From the NCBI GenBank assembly GCA_031400505.1, contig JANNPZ010000033.1:36654-100653 (forward strand): a stretch of DNA of 64,000 bases, read 5' to 3'. The DNA comes from JAIYDJ01 sp031400505. GTDB taxonomy: Bacteria; Pseudomonadota; Alphaproteobacteria; Rhodobacterales; Rhodobacteraceae. Positions 9,500-17,850 of this stretch are shown piece by piece (the first letter of the stretch is position 1; every line of letters begins with the position of its first letter). The notes beneath the pieces were generated by a model. It was given only the letters and a program-made list of their open reading frames with translations, was not told the DNA's origin and searched no databases. The position numbers and the translations under genes were made by a program.

Positions 9500-9529
9500 A
9501 AATTTTCATAACGCTGACATGAAAAATTT
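9500..9529. promoter_or_regulatory. AT-rich imperfect palindrome between aldehyde dehydrogenase and regulator
   Basis: AAATTTTCAT at 9500-9509 is mirrored by ATGAAAAATTT at 9519-9529, with one extra base in the right arm. It sits in the 161-bp divergent region just upstream of the dehydrogenase start, in a strikingly AT-rich patch. It is a reasonable operator for the neighbouring XRE-cupin regulator, but that is inference. Confidence 0.4.
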
Positions 9530-9640
9530 TACGCATCAAGCGATTTTTCTGTCATCTTGCGGCAAGTGACACGTGGTTGACCCCAGAAACCCGCCGGCGC
9601 ATATCGAGCAAACCCAGACGCCGCCGGGCACAAGGCACGC

Positions 9641-10252
9641 ATGACCGAAACCAGACCAGCACAGACCCCGCGCAAACCATCGGCCAAATCGCGCAAGGAC
9701 GCGACCGATCTTGATGTCGGTGCGCGCCTGCGCATGGTGCGCGACCGCGCGGGCCTGACCCAACGCGAACTTGCCAAGCGTGCAGGCGTCACGAACTCTA
9801 CCATCTCGCTGATCGAGCAAGAGGCACATGCCCCGTCGCTCGCCTCGCTCCATCGCATCCTGTCGGCGATCCCGATCTCGATTGCCGATTTCTTTTCGAT
9901 CCCGACGTCGCAGCAGAACGTGTTGTTCTATGACAGCGATGATCTTGCGGTCTTGACGCGCGGCGAGGCCGACTTGCGGGTTCTCGCAGCCGAGCGTCGC
10001 GACAAATCGCTGCAAATGTTCATCGAGCGGTATCAGCCGGGTGCCGGCACCGGCGATCAGCCGATTTCGCATGACGGTGAAACGGCAGCAGTCATCCTGC
10101 GCGGCACGGTCGAGGTGCAGGTTGGCGACGTAACACGGGTGCTGCGCCGCGGCGGTGGCTATCAGATCATCGGCAAACAGCCCTACATGCTGCGCAATAT
10201 CGGAAAGACCGTCGCGGTCGTGGTTTGTGCCTGCACGCCGCCGATGTTCTGA
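9641..10252 (+). CDS. XRE-family regulator with cupin domain
   Basis: A 203-residue regulator. It has an N-terminal Cro/CI-type helix-turn-helix (residues ~27-82, with LTQRELAKRAGVTNSTISLI) and a C-terminal cupin (about residues 125-195; HDGETAAVILRGTVEVQVGD). This is the PuuR/SutR-like architecture, in which the cupin senses a metabolite and the HTH usually represses adjacent catabolic genes. Being divergent from the aldehyde dehydrogenase makes that gene, and possibly the permease behind it, the likely target. Confidence 0.88.
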   Translation: MTETRPAQTPRKPSAKSRKDATDLDVGARLRMVRDRAGLTQRELAKRAGVTNSTISLIEQEAHAPSLASLHRILSAIPISIADFFSIPTSQQNVLFYDSDDLAVLTRGEADLRVLAAERRDKSLQMFIERYQPGAGTGDQPISHDGETAAVILRGTVEVQVGDVTRVLRRGGGYQIIGKQPYMLRNIGKTVAVVVCACTPPMF

Positions 10253-10284
10253 AAGAGCTGCAAGGCAGGCAGCAAGGCCGCGCT

Positions 10285-10324
10285 AGCTGCGCTGGATGGG
10301 CATCAGCTGCGCTGGATGGGCATC
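10285..10324. repeat. Perfect 20-bp tandem duplication at the end of the hydroxyacid dehydrogenase gene
   Basis: AGCTGCGCTGGATGGGCATC occurs twice head to tail. The junction contains the stop codon of the leftward dehydrogenase gene, so the duplication repeats the last six codons (MPIQRS) out of frame beyond the stop. It looks like a recent slippage event with little effect on the protein. Confidence 0.9.
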
Positions 10325-11316
10325 GAGCGAAAACGCGCCACGGTTTCGCGTTCGGCCCGGCGACAGGCGACAGGGGCCAGCCCGCGCGCTATCAGGTCCA
10401 TGTCCTCCAGCACCCGGTCGCCGATTTCGCGCAAGGCGAGTGGCAACGCCCCGGCGCGGTGCGGCGAAAAGAGAATGTTCGGCACTTTGCGGATCGGGTC
10501 GTCCGCAGGCGCAGGCTCGACCGGGAAGACGTCGGTTGCGACGCGGATGCGGCCCTCGCGCGCCGCATCAGTCAATGCGCCAAAGTCAGCCGCCGCGGCC
10601 CGCGACATCAGCAGCAGCATGGCTCCCGGCTGCATCGAGGCGAGGGCTGCGGCGTTGATCAGATGGGCGTTTTCAGTGGTGATGGCGGCCATCACGAACA
10701 CAAAGCGGTTGTCGCGCATCACGGTTTCAAAGGTCGCCGGTTCCACCCCCAGCCGGCGCAGATGCCCGCCCGGCAGCCAGGGATCATAGGCCTGCACCCG
10801 CACCGAAAACGGGGTCAGCAGTGCATGCAGCGCGCGGCCCAGATCGCCGAAACCGATGAATCCCACTGTCGATCCGGTCAGAAGTTCGGAGTCCCGATTG
10901 CCGTCAAACAGCCATTTCTCGTGGCCCCACTGAAAAGCCGCATGTTCGCCATGGATGTTCCGCGCCAGCGAAAGCGCCATCCCAAGCGCCATTTCCGCCA
11001 CCGGCAGCGCAAACACCGCGCCGGGTGTCAGCACATGGATCCCGCGACGAAAGCACTCTTCATAGTCGATGTTGGGCAAGAAGTTCGTCTCGACGTTGAA
11101 GATCACCCGCAGGTTCGGCGCCATGTCCAGCCGGTCACGCCCCATTGGCTGCTGGCTGATCAGGATGTCGGTCGTGGGCAGGTGGCGGGCGTAGAACGCG
11201 TCGCGATCCTCGCTCTGCCATTCGGTGACGGTGTAGCGCGACCGGAACAGGGCGAGTTTCTCGGGCGAAAGGATCTGATCTGTCTCGCGAGGGGTCGGGT
11301 CGTAAAGGACGTGCAT
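10303..11316 (-). CDS. D-2-hydroxyacid dehydrogenase family protein
   Basis: A 337-residue NAD(P)-dependent oxidoreductase. The Rossmann motif GFIGFGDLG lies at residues 152-160, a catalytic Arg in LLLMSRAAAADF, an acidic residue in ATDVFPVEP, and the catalytic His in FSPHRAGA near the C-terminus. This fits the D-isomer-specific 2-hydroxyacid dehydrogenase family (2-keto acid to D-2-hydroxy acid, or phosphoglycerate dehydrogenase-like). Its start is 73 bp from the divergent LacI regulator, with a palindromic operator between, so it is probably part of the sugar-related regulon to its right. The exact substrate is unknown. Confidence 0.85.
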   Translation of the reverse strand: MHVLYDPTPRETDQILSPEKLALFRSRYTVTEWQSEDRDAFYARHLPTTDILISQQPMGRDRLDMAPNLRVIFNVETNFLPNIDYEECFRRGIHVLTPGAVFALPVAEMALGMALSLARNIHGEHAAFQWGHEKWLFDGNRDSELLTGSTVGFIGFGDLGRALHALLTPFSVRVQAYDPWLPGGHLRRLGVEPATFETVMRDNRFVFVMAAITTENAHLINAAALASMQPGAMLLLMSRAAAADFGALTDAAREGRIRVATDVFPVEPAPADDPIRKVPNILFSPHRAGALPLALREIGDRVLEDMDLIARGLAPVACRRAERETVARFRSMPIQRS

Positions 11317-11334
11317 CTGATCCTCTTGCAGCCA

Positions 11335-11363
11335 AAAAACGTTTTACAAGGTAAATCGTTTTT
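11335..11363. promoter_or_regulatory. LacI-type operator between divergent genes
   Basis: A 13-bp inverted repeat with a 3-bp centre: AAAAACGTTTTAC, AAG, GTAAATCGTTTTT (one mismatch between arms). It lies between the hydroxyacid dehydrogenase start (11316) and the LacI-family start (11390). It has the size and position of an autoregulatory LacI-family operator controlling both directions. Confidence 0.65.
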
Positions 11364-11389
11364 CCTATGGCTGTTCAAGGGGGGATTTC

Positions 11390-12451
11390 ATGGCGATTCG
11401 AAACGCGGCGATAGCAATGACCGAAAAAAGCCGCCCCTCGATCCGCGAGGTCGCGGCGCGGGCGGGGGTGTCGCCAGGCTGTGTGTCCAACGTTTTGAAC
11501 CTGCGGCGCAGGCAGGATGATCCGATTGGCCGCGCGGTTCTGGCGGCGGTGGCGGACCTGGGCTACCGGGCCAATTCGATGGCAGCCAACCTGCGCCGGG
11601 TGAACAGCCGCTTTGTCGGGGTGGTTCTGCCAGATTTCGAGAACCCGTTCTTTGGCACGCTGCTGTCGGCACTTGAGCGCTGTGCCGAAGCGTCGGGGTA
11701 TCGCCTGACCGCCGCCACGAGCAGAGACGATCCGGCGATTGAAGCGCGCGAAGTTGAAGAGTTGCTCGGATGGCGCGTCGCCGGATTGCTCATTGCGCCG
11801 ACGATGGGATCGCTGCCCGACACCTTTGCCAGTGCCGGAGTGCCGATGGTCGTGGTGGACCGCGTTGCGGGGTCGTCGGGCGCCGACGAGGTTAGTGTGA
11901 ACAACGAGGCGGCGGCCCATGATGTGACGTCCCGCCTGATCGCGCTTGGCCACCGGCACATCCTGATCGCCTTTTCCGATCCGCTGGTTTTGAACATGGC
12001 CGAACGGATCAAGGGGGTCGAACGCGCGATTGCTGACACAGGTTTGCCCGTAACGCTGGAAAGGTTGCACTGTGGTTGGACGGTGGAAAGCGCCGATCAG
12101 GCCTTTGCCGCCCATCTGACCGGCAAGCTTCGGGCTACCGCGATGTTCACGCTGCACAACCTGGCCACGCTCGCGGCATACGGTGCCGTCATGCGGCGTG
12201 GGCTGGTGCCGGGGCGCGATCTGGCGCTGGTCAGCTTCGATGACAGCGCCTGGATGGCACATATGCACCCCGCTGTGGCCGCTGTTGCCCAGCCGGTGGA
12301 GGCGATTTCCAAGGCCGCCTGGGACCGTCTGATGGCGCGGGTTGAAGGCGACCAGGGCGTGCCGCAGGTTCTGCGTATCCCGTGCCAGTTGCATGAGCGG
12401 GGGACTCTGACCCCGCCGCAAGGCACGCACAAGGACAGGCCAGAGGGGTGA
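11390..12451 (+). CDS. LacI-family transcriptional regulator
   Basis: A 353-residue LacI/GalR repressor. The N-terminal HTH is SIREVAARAGVSPGCVSNVL (residues ~17-36) with the hinge helix around NSMAANLRR, followed by a periplasmic-binding-like effector domain starting at FVGVVLPDFENPFF. The unusual GCVSNVL replaces the common xTVSRVL. AAGGGGGG before the ATG supports the start. The importer genes downstream run in the same direction, so the effector is probably their sugar or a metabolite of it. Confidence 0.9.
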   Translation: MAIRNAAIAMTEKSRPSIREVAARAGVSPGCVSNVLNLRRRQDDPIGRAVLAAVADLGYRANSMAANLRRVNSRFVGVVLPDFENPFFGTLLSALERCAEASGYRLTAATSRDDPAIEAREVEELLGWRVAGLLIAPTMGSLPDTFASAGVPMVVVDRVAGSSGADEVSVNNEAAAHDVTSRLIALGHRHILIAFSDPLVLNMAERIKGVERAIADTGLPVTLERLHCGWTVESADQAFAAHLTGKLRATAMFTLHNLATLAAYGAVMRRGLVPGRDLALVSFDDSAWMAHMHPAVAAVAQPVEAISKAAWDRLMARVEGDQGVPQVLRIPCQLHERGTLTPPQGTHKDRPEG

Positions 12452-12531
12452 CTTCCCCCTTTGGACAGTGGGCAGCGCGGGCACCAAGACCCGCCGCCAG
12501 ACCGGAAGTCGGATCCAGGGAGGAGAACCCC

Positions 12532-13494
12532 ATGCGTAAGATACTCTTGTCTACAGCGCTGTTCGGTCTGGTGTCGTTTCCGGCATTGGCTGAAGACGTG
12601 ACCTATGGCGTCTTGATGAAAACCCTCGCAAACCCGTTCTGGGGCGCGATGGAACTGGGCGTCAAAGAGGGGGCGGCGGCGGCTGGCGTCAACTACACGC
12701 TTCAGGCCGTGGAAAGCGATCAGGCGGCGGAACCGCAGCTGAACACCTGCAACACCATGCTTGAAACCAAGATGGATGCCTTCATCACTGCTGCCATCAA
12801 TTCGACCATCCTGCTACCCTGCCTGAAACGCGCCAACGAGTTGGGCATCCCGGTGGTCGATCTGGACGGCAACCTTGACCATGCAATTGCCGCCGAGGCG
12901 GGCGTCGAGATTGCCTTCTCGATCGGGTCCGACAACGTGGCTGCCGGTGCGCAGGGGGCCGATTACCTTGTGTCGGTGCTGGGTGCCGATGCCACGGGTG
13001 AGGTTCTGGTGATCGAGGGTCTGTCGGGCAACATCACCGGCAAAAAGCGGGCTGACGGTTTTGCTGCTCAATTGGCCAAGGCCGCACCCGGCCTGACCAT
13101 CGTGGCGTCATTGCCCGGTGACTGGGATCGCGGCAAGGCGGCAAACATCACCAATGACATCCTGACCGCCAATCCCGGTCTGGTCGGCATCTTTGCCGCC
13201 AATGACGGCATGGCGCTGGGTGCGGTGGAAACCGTGTTCGCGGCAGGCAAGCAGGATCAGGTGACGGTCATCGGCGTGGACGGCAACTCGGATGCCGTGA
13301 AGTCGATCACCGAAGGCCGTCTGGATGCCTCGGTAGCACAGCTGCCCTACCTCGTTGGCAAACAGGCGGTCGAGATGGTCGGCAAGGTCAAGGCCGGAGA
13401 GGCGGTCGAGAAGTTCGTCATGGTGCCCACGATGGTGCTGACCAAGGCTGTCATCGACGCAGGCACCGAGCCGATGCTTGAGTTCGTGAAGTAA
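12532..13494 (+). CDS. Ribose-type periplasmic sugar-binding protein
   Basis: A 320-residue solute-binding protein (RbsB-like, peripla_BP type). A Sec signal peptide ends around ALA-E (residues ~1-20), followed by YGVLMKTLANPFWGAMELG, typical of the first strand of these proteins. Later landmarks include FAANDGMALGAVE and VIGVDGNSDAVKSI. The ATG at 12532 has a strong GGGAGGAG ribosome site; a longer frame from 12448 lacks one. It is the receptor for the importer encoded by the next two genes. The sugar is unknown. Confidence 0.9.
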   Translation: MRKILLSTALFGLVSFPALAEDVTYGVLMKTLANPFWGAMELGVKEGAAAAGVNYTLQAVESDQAAEPQLNTCNTMLETKMDAFITAAINSTILLPCLKRANELGIPVVDLDGNLDHAIAAEAGVEIAFSIGSDNVAAGAQGADYLVSVLGADATGEVLVIEGLSGNITGKKRADGFAAQLAKAAPGLTIVASLPGDWDRGKAANITNDILTANPGLVGIFAANDGMALGAVETVFAAGKQDQVTVIGVDGNSDAVKSITEGRLDASVAQLPYLVGKQAVEMVGKVKAGEAVEKFVMVPTMVLTKAVIDAGTEPMLEFVK

Positions 13495-13548
13495 TCCTTT
13501 GGGCGGGCTGGATCATCCGGCCCGCCCAACCCAATCCGGACCAGCCCG

Positions 13549-14502
13549 ATGACCCTGACCTCGTTCTTTGAACGCGCCAATGTGCGTGTGGAATCCCTGA
13601 TTGTGCTGGCCGGGCTGGTGGTTCTGATGAGCCTGATTTCGCCGGTCTTTCTTTCATTCTCCAACTTCTTCAACATCCTGCTGGCGACAACGACGGTTGG
13701 TATCCTAGCCATCGGCGCGACGTTTGTGATCTCTGCCGCCGGGATCGACCTGTCGCTGGGGTCGGTTTTGGGGCTGTCGTCGGTCGTGGGGGCGGCGATG
13801 GTGCTGTATCTGGGCCTGCCCTGGCCGTTCCTGATCATCGGTTGTCTGGCTGCTGGCACGCTGGCGGGGGCAGTGAATGGCCTGACAGTTGCAGTGGCCC
13901 GGGTGCCTGCCTTCATCGTCACGCTGGGCATGATGGGCATCGCACGTGGTCTGGCACTTATTATCTCCAGCGGGCAGGGGATCTATGGGTTGCCGCCCGA
14001 GATCCTGTTTCTGGGGCAGGGCAGGCCGTTCGGCATCCCCACCCCGGTCTATATTCTGGTCATCACGGCGGCCGTGGCGCATTTCATCCTGGCCCATACC
14101 CGCTTTGGTCACCACACGCTGGCCCTTGGGGATAACGAACATGCCGCCCGCGCTACCGGCATCAACGTGCGCCGCCTGCGGTTGCAGCTTTACGCGCTAT
14201 CGGGGTTCATGGCGGGGCTCGCGGGGCTGGTCTTTACGGCGCGGGTGAATACCGGCGACCCGACGGCGGGATTGAACTATGAACTGGCGGCAATCACGGC
14301 CGCCATCATCGGCGGGACCAACCTCTTCGGCGGTCGCGGGTCGATCCTTGGCACCATGATCGGGGCGCTGGTCATGGGCATCCTGCAAAACGGGCTGACC
14401 CTGATGAACATGCAAAGCTACTATCAGCAGATGGCCATCGGCACGGTTCTGGTCGCCGCCGTCTGGCTGGACCAGATGCGCAGCCGGGGGCGGGTGCTAT
14501 GA
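13549..14502 (+). CDS. ABC sugar permease, RbsC type
   Basis: A 317-residue inner-membrane protein with 8-10 hydrophobic segments and typical RbsC-family motifs: ISAAGIDLSLGSVLGLSSVVGAA near residue 63, ARVPAFIVTLGMMGIARGLAL near 120, and AAIIGGTNLFGGRGSILGT near 255. It forms the homodimeric channel of a ribose-type importer with the binding protein upstream and the ATPase downstream, whose start overlaps its stop by 4 bases. Confidence 0.92.
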   Translation: MTLTSFFERANVRVESLIVLAGLVVLMSLISPVFLSFSNFFNILLATTTVGILAIGATFVISAAGIDLSLGSVLGLSSVVGAAMVLYLGLPWPFLIIGCLAAGTLAGAVNGLTVAVARVPAFIVTLGMMGIARGLALIISSGQGIYGLPPEILFLGQGRPFGIPTPVYILVITAAVAHFILAHTRFGHHTLALGDNEHAARATGINVRRLRLQLYALSGFMAGLAGLVFTARVNTGDPTAGLNYELAAITAAIIGGTNLFGGRGSILGTMIGALVMGILQNGLTLMNMQSYYQQMAIGTVLVAAVWLDQMRSRGRVL

Positions 14503-15242
14503 GCTTGCTGGAAATCAATGGCATCGAAAAGGCGTTCGGCGCGGTCAAGGTGCTGCACGGCGTGACGCTGAACGTGGCGGCGGGCGAGGTTGTGGGCCTG
14601 GTCGGCGACAACGGGGCGGGAAAATCCACCCTGATGAAGGCGATTACGGGCGTTTATCCGGTGGACAAGGGCAGCGTTCGGCTGAACGGGCAGGACGTGA
14701 CCAACACCTCGCCCGGGGACCGTCGCGCCTTGGGGATCGAGATGATCTATCAGGATCTTGCCCTTGCCGCCCAGCAGGACGTTGCCAACAACATCTTCCT
14801 GGGGCGCGAGCCGACCAAGCGGCTTTGGGGCCTGATCCCCGGCATGGTCGACAAGGCCCGCATCGATGCCGAGGCGCAAAAGATGGTGGATCGTCTGGGC
14901 GTCAAGATCCCCTCGATCCACATTCCCGTGGGCATGCTGTCGGGCGGCCAACAGCAGACCATCGCCATCGCCCGCGCGCTGACCTTTCAGCCCAAGCTGG
15001 TGATCATGGACGAACCGACGGCGGCCCTGGCGGTCAAGGAGGTCGGGTCGGTCCTTGACCTGATCGCGCAGATGGCGGCCGAAGGGATCGGGGTCATCCT
15101 GATTTCCCACCGATTGAACGACATCTTCCAGGCCTGTTCGCGCATCGTGGTGCTACGGCGCGGGGCCGTCATTGCCGACCTTGACCGTCGACACACCGAT
15201 ATGGCCGAGGTGGTATCCTACATCGTCGGCGCCCACGCATAG
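14499..15242 (+). CDS. ABC sugar importer ATPase (single-domain, RbsA-like)
   Basis: A 247-residue ATPase with Walker A GDNGAGKST (residues 36-44), signature LSGGQQQT, Walker B LVIMDEPTAAL and H-loop ISHR. It is one nucleotide-binding domain long, whereas classical RbsA has two fused; such half-length FrcA/RbsA-like ATPases presumably act as homodimers. It energises the permease just upstream. Confidence 0.92.
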   Translation: MSLLEINGIEKAFGAVKVLHGVTLNVAAGEVVGLVGDNGAGKSTLMKAITGVYPVDKGSVRLNGQDVTNTSPGDRRALGIEMIYQDLALAAQQDVANNIFLGREPTKRLWGLIPGMVDKARIDAEAQKMVDRLGVKIPSIHIPVGMLSGGQQQTIAIARALTFQPKLVIMDEPTAALAVKEVGSVLDLIAQMAAEGIGVILISHRLNDIFQACSRIVVLRRGAVIADLDRRHTDMAEVVSYIVGAHA

Positions 15243-15253
15243 GAGAACGACCA

Positions 15254-16108
15254 ATGGCCCAGCTTGGCATCCACACCCTCGCCCTGACCCCGCTTTGGTC
15301 GCCAGATGACGCCGACCGGCTGCTGGCCCCTTGCCGCGCGCAAGGCGTGTCACTGGTCGAAGTGCCGCTGCTGGACCCCGCCACATTCGACAGCATCGGC
15401 ACCCGCCGGGCGGTTGAGCGCAACAAGATGGACATCGTCTGCTCGCTTGGCCTGCCCGCCACCATGGATATCGTGAACGACCCCGATACCGCGGTCAGTT
15501 TTCTTGGGGCCGTCCTGAAGGCGGCGAAAGAGGCGGGGGCGCCCGCCTTGTCCGGCGTCACCTATGGCACCATCGGCAAGGTATCAGGCGCGCCGCGCAC
15601 GCAAGCCGAAACCGACGCGCTGATCCGCTTGATCGCGCGGGTGGCAGGCATCGCCAAGGGGCTGGGGATGCGGCTGGGGATCGAACCTTGCAACCGCTAT
15701 GAGACGTATCTGATGAACACCGGCGCAGATGGGGCGTGGTTTGTCGAACAGTCGGGCGCGGACAACGTGTTCGTACATCTGGACACCTACCACATGAACA
15801 TCGAGGAAGCCGGGATGGCGCAGGGCATCCACGACGCCGGGCGGCATCTGGGCTATGTCCACCTGTCGGAAAGCAATCGCGGTGTTCCTGGGCACGGCAC
15901 GACCGATTGGGCAGGCACCTTCAAGGGGTTGAAAGACATCAGCTTTGACGGCCCGCTGACCGTCGAGAGTTTTGTCTTCGTCGCACCAGAGATTGCGGCA
16001 GGTCTTGCGGTCTGGCGCCCGGTGGCCAAGCGTGCTGCGGATGTGATCGAGGTCGGTCTGCCCTTCATTCTGGATCAGGCGCGGCGCGCGGGTTTTGCGA
16101 TTTCGTGA
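15254..16108 (+). CDS. TIM-barrel sugar epimerase/isomerase (D-tagatose 3-epimerase-like)
   Basis: A 284-residue protein of the xylose-isomerase-like TIM-barrel superfamily. The metal-binding quartet of D-tagatose/D-psicose 3-epimerases is visible: E144 (GIEPCNRYETYL), D177 (HLDTYHMNIEE), H203 (YVHLSESNRG) and E238 (TVESF). It probably interconverts ketoses, or their derivatives, brought in by the preceding importer. The start is 12 bp after the ATPase stop, preceded by GGAGAA. The substrate is not determinable. Confidence 0.85.
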   Translation: MAQLGIHTLALTPLWSPDDADRLLAPCRAQGVSLVEVPLLDPATFDSIGTRRAVERNKMDIVCSLGLPATMDIVNDPDTAVSFLGAVLKAAKEAGAPALSGVTYGTIGKVSGAPRTQAETDALIRLIARVAGIAKGLGMRLGIEPCNRYETYLMNTGADGAWFVEQSGADNVFVHLDTYHMNIEEAGMAQGIHDAGRHLGYVHLSESNRGVPGHGTTDWAGTFKGLKDISFDGPLTVESFVFVAPEIAAGLAVWRPVAKRAADVIEVGLPFILDQARRAGFAIS

Positions 16109-16291
16109 TCCTTGCCCAGAGCCCAATCGACAGCTCTGCTGCCCCCGTTTCTATGCGCGGGTCTGATGCCGGATCGCCCACGTGTGACGGTCACATGCGT
16201 GTGCAGGTTTCTGGTCCTACCAGAATCCGCTTGGAGTCGGCGTCAACTCGTGTTCAACTCTGTCAGCGTGTCGGGAAAGCAGGAGGATGAC

Positions 16292-17482
16292 ATGACAGAT
16301 CATGCGCCGGGACAATCTTTGCTGCCCGACCTTGTGCAGATAGACCGGTTGATGGAGGCCGCAGGTCTGGATGTGCTGATCGCGACGTCAAAGCACAACA
16401 CGCAGTATCTGCTTGGCGGCTATCGGTTTTTGTTCTTCATGGCGATGGATGCCATCGGGCACAGCCGTTATCTACCGGTGGTGATCTATCGGCGGGGCAG
16501 GGCAGATCAGGCCGCCTTCATCGGCAACAAGATGGAAGGGGGCGAGCATGCCAACCATCCGTTCTGGACGCCGACCGTTCTGCCTGCCACCTGGGGCAGC
16601 GTGGATGCGGCGACCCTGGCCGTCGATCATCTGCGCAAGATCGGGGCGGACGGGCTGCGGATCGGGATCGAGCCTTCGTTCCTGCCGGTGAACGCGCATC
16701 AGGTGCTGGTGGCGGCTTGCGGGCAATTGCACGACGCCACGGGCATGATGGAAGAGATGCGGGCGATTAAGACCGGGGCCGAACTGGCGCTGCTGCGCCA
16801 GGCGTCCGAGCTGATCACCGATGCCATGATCGCCACCATCGCTGCGGCCCAGGAAGGTTGGACCAAGGCGCGCATCATCGAGGAATTGCGCCAGCAGGAA
16901 ACCCGGCGGGGCCTGCATTTCGACTATTGCCTGTTGACGCTGGGCGCCAGCCACAACCGGGCATCCTCGGCCCAAACGTGGCGGGCCGGCGAGGTGCTGT
17001 CGATCGACAGCGGCGGCAACTATCGTGGCTACATCGGGGATCTGTGCCGGATGGGCATATTGGGCGACCCGGATGCCGAGTTGCAGGACCTTCTGGCCGA
17101 AGTGGAATCTGTCCAGCAGGCGGCCTTTGCCAAGGTGCGCGCGGGAGTGGCGGGTGGCGAGATGATTGCTGCGGCCGAAACGGTGCTGAAAGCCGGCCCT
17201 TCGGCTGCGTTCAACGATTTCTTTGCACATGGCATGGGACTGATCAGCCATGAAGTGCCGTTCCTGATGACCAATCATCCCGTGGCCTATGAGGGTGTCG
17301 ATGCGGTCAGGGCGCTGGAGGCAGGTATGGTGCTGTCCGTTGAAACCACGATGCTGCACCCAAGGCGCGGCTTCATCAAGATCGAGGATACCCTGGCCGT
17401 GACCGAAGGGGGGTACGAAATGTTCGGCTCGCGCGGTCGTGGCTGGAACCACGGCGGGACTGCCCCGCGACCAGCAGACTGA
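16292..17482 (+). CDS. M24-family metallopeptidase (Xaa-Pro aminopeptidase/creatinase-like)
   Basis: A 396-residue protein with a creatinase-like N-terminal domain and a C-terminal pita-bread fold. All five metal ligands of M24 peptidases are recognisable: Asp in SIDSGGNYRG, Asp in IGDLCRMG, His in HGMGL, Glu in SVETTML and Glu in IKIEDTLAV. ATG 16292 follows AGGAGGATGAC and is much better than the upstream frame start at 16112. It is the last gene of the cluster. It may cleave a Pro-containing peptide or, as some family members do, hydrolyse a small C-N substrate. Confidence 0.82.
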   Translation: MTDHAPGQSLLPDLVQIDRLMEAAGLDVLIATSKHNTQYLLGGYRFLFFMAMDAIGHSRYLPVVIYRRGRADQAAFIGNKMEGGEHANHPFWTPTVLPATWGSVDAATLAVDHLRKIGADGLRIGIEPSFLPVNAHQVLVAACGQLHDATGMMEEMRAIKTGAELALLRQASELITDAMIATIAAAQEGWTKARIIEELRQQETRRGLHFDYCLLTLGASHNRASSAQTWRAGEVLSIDSGGNYRGYIGDLCRMGILGDPDAELQDLLAEVESVQQAAFAKVRAGVAGGEMIAAAETVLKAGPSAAFNDFFAHGMGLISHEVPFLMTNHPVAYEGVDAVRALEAGMVLSVETTMLHPRRGFIKIEDTLAVTEGGYEMFGSRGRGWNHGGTAPRPAD

Positions 17483-17850
17483 CGCTGATTTTGCCCCTGC
17501 GGCTCCACTATTTGGCCGCAGCGAGCTATCCGCAACCTCGCGCGATGAAATGGTGCGGGGATGATCATTTCCAGCAATGGAAACTGGTTGGACCAGTTTT
17601 GTAAGCGCTTTGACCCGCAGGGTCGGGTCGCCTTGAGTTGCCGCTCTAGTATAACTATATGATAAATATATGTTTCATAGCTGTTTTTGATAGCCACCGG
17701 GCGGTTTTCGCCCCCCCCTGTACCTCGGTGGAGCCGAAACTAAAGCCTTGACCACCTTGCCGTTTTGGTAATACCAGTTGAAGGGCGCGGATCAGGATGG
17801 CTGCCAACACTCCCCTGATCGATAAGCTTGCATGAATGGGAGGGATACAT
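17483..17850 (+). promoter_or_regulatory. Control region upstream of the second sugar importer, with two operator-like palindromes
   Basis: This 368-bp stretch has no credible gene. It contains AAACTGGT-TGG-ACCAGTTT (17581-17599, perfect 8-bp arms) and TTTTGGT-AAT-ACCAG (17763-17777). TGGT-N3-ACCA is the usual core of GntR/FadR-family operators. The second site is about 75 bp upstream of the binding-protein start and probably overlaps the promoter. The same two sites, with the same 3-base centres, recur at 26030 and 26194. Confidence 0.65.
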
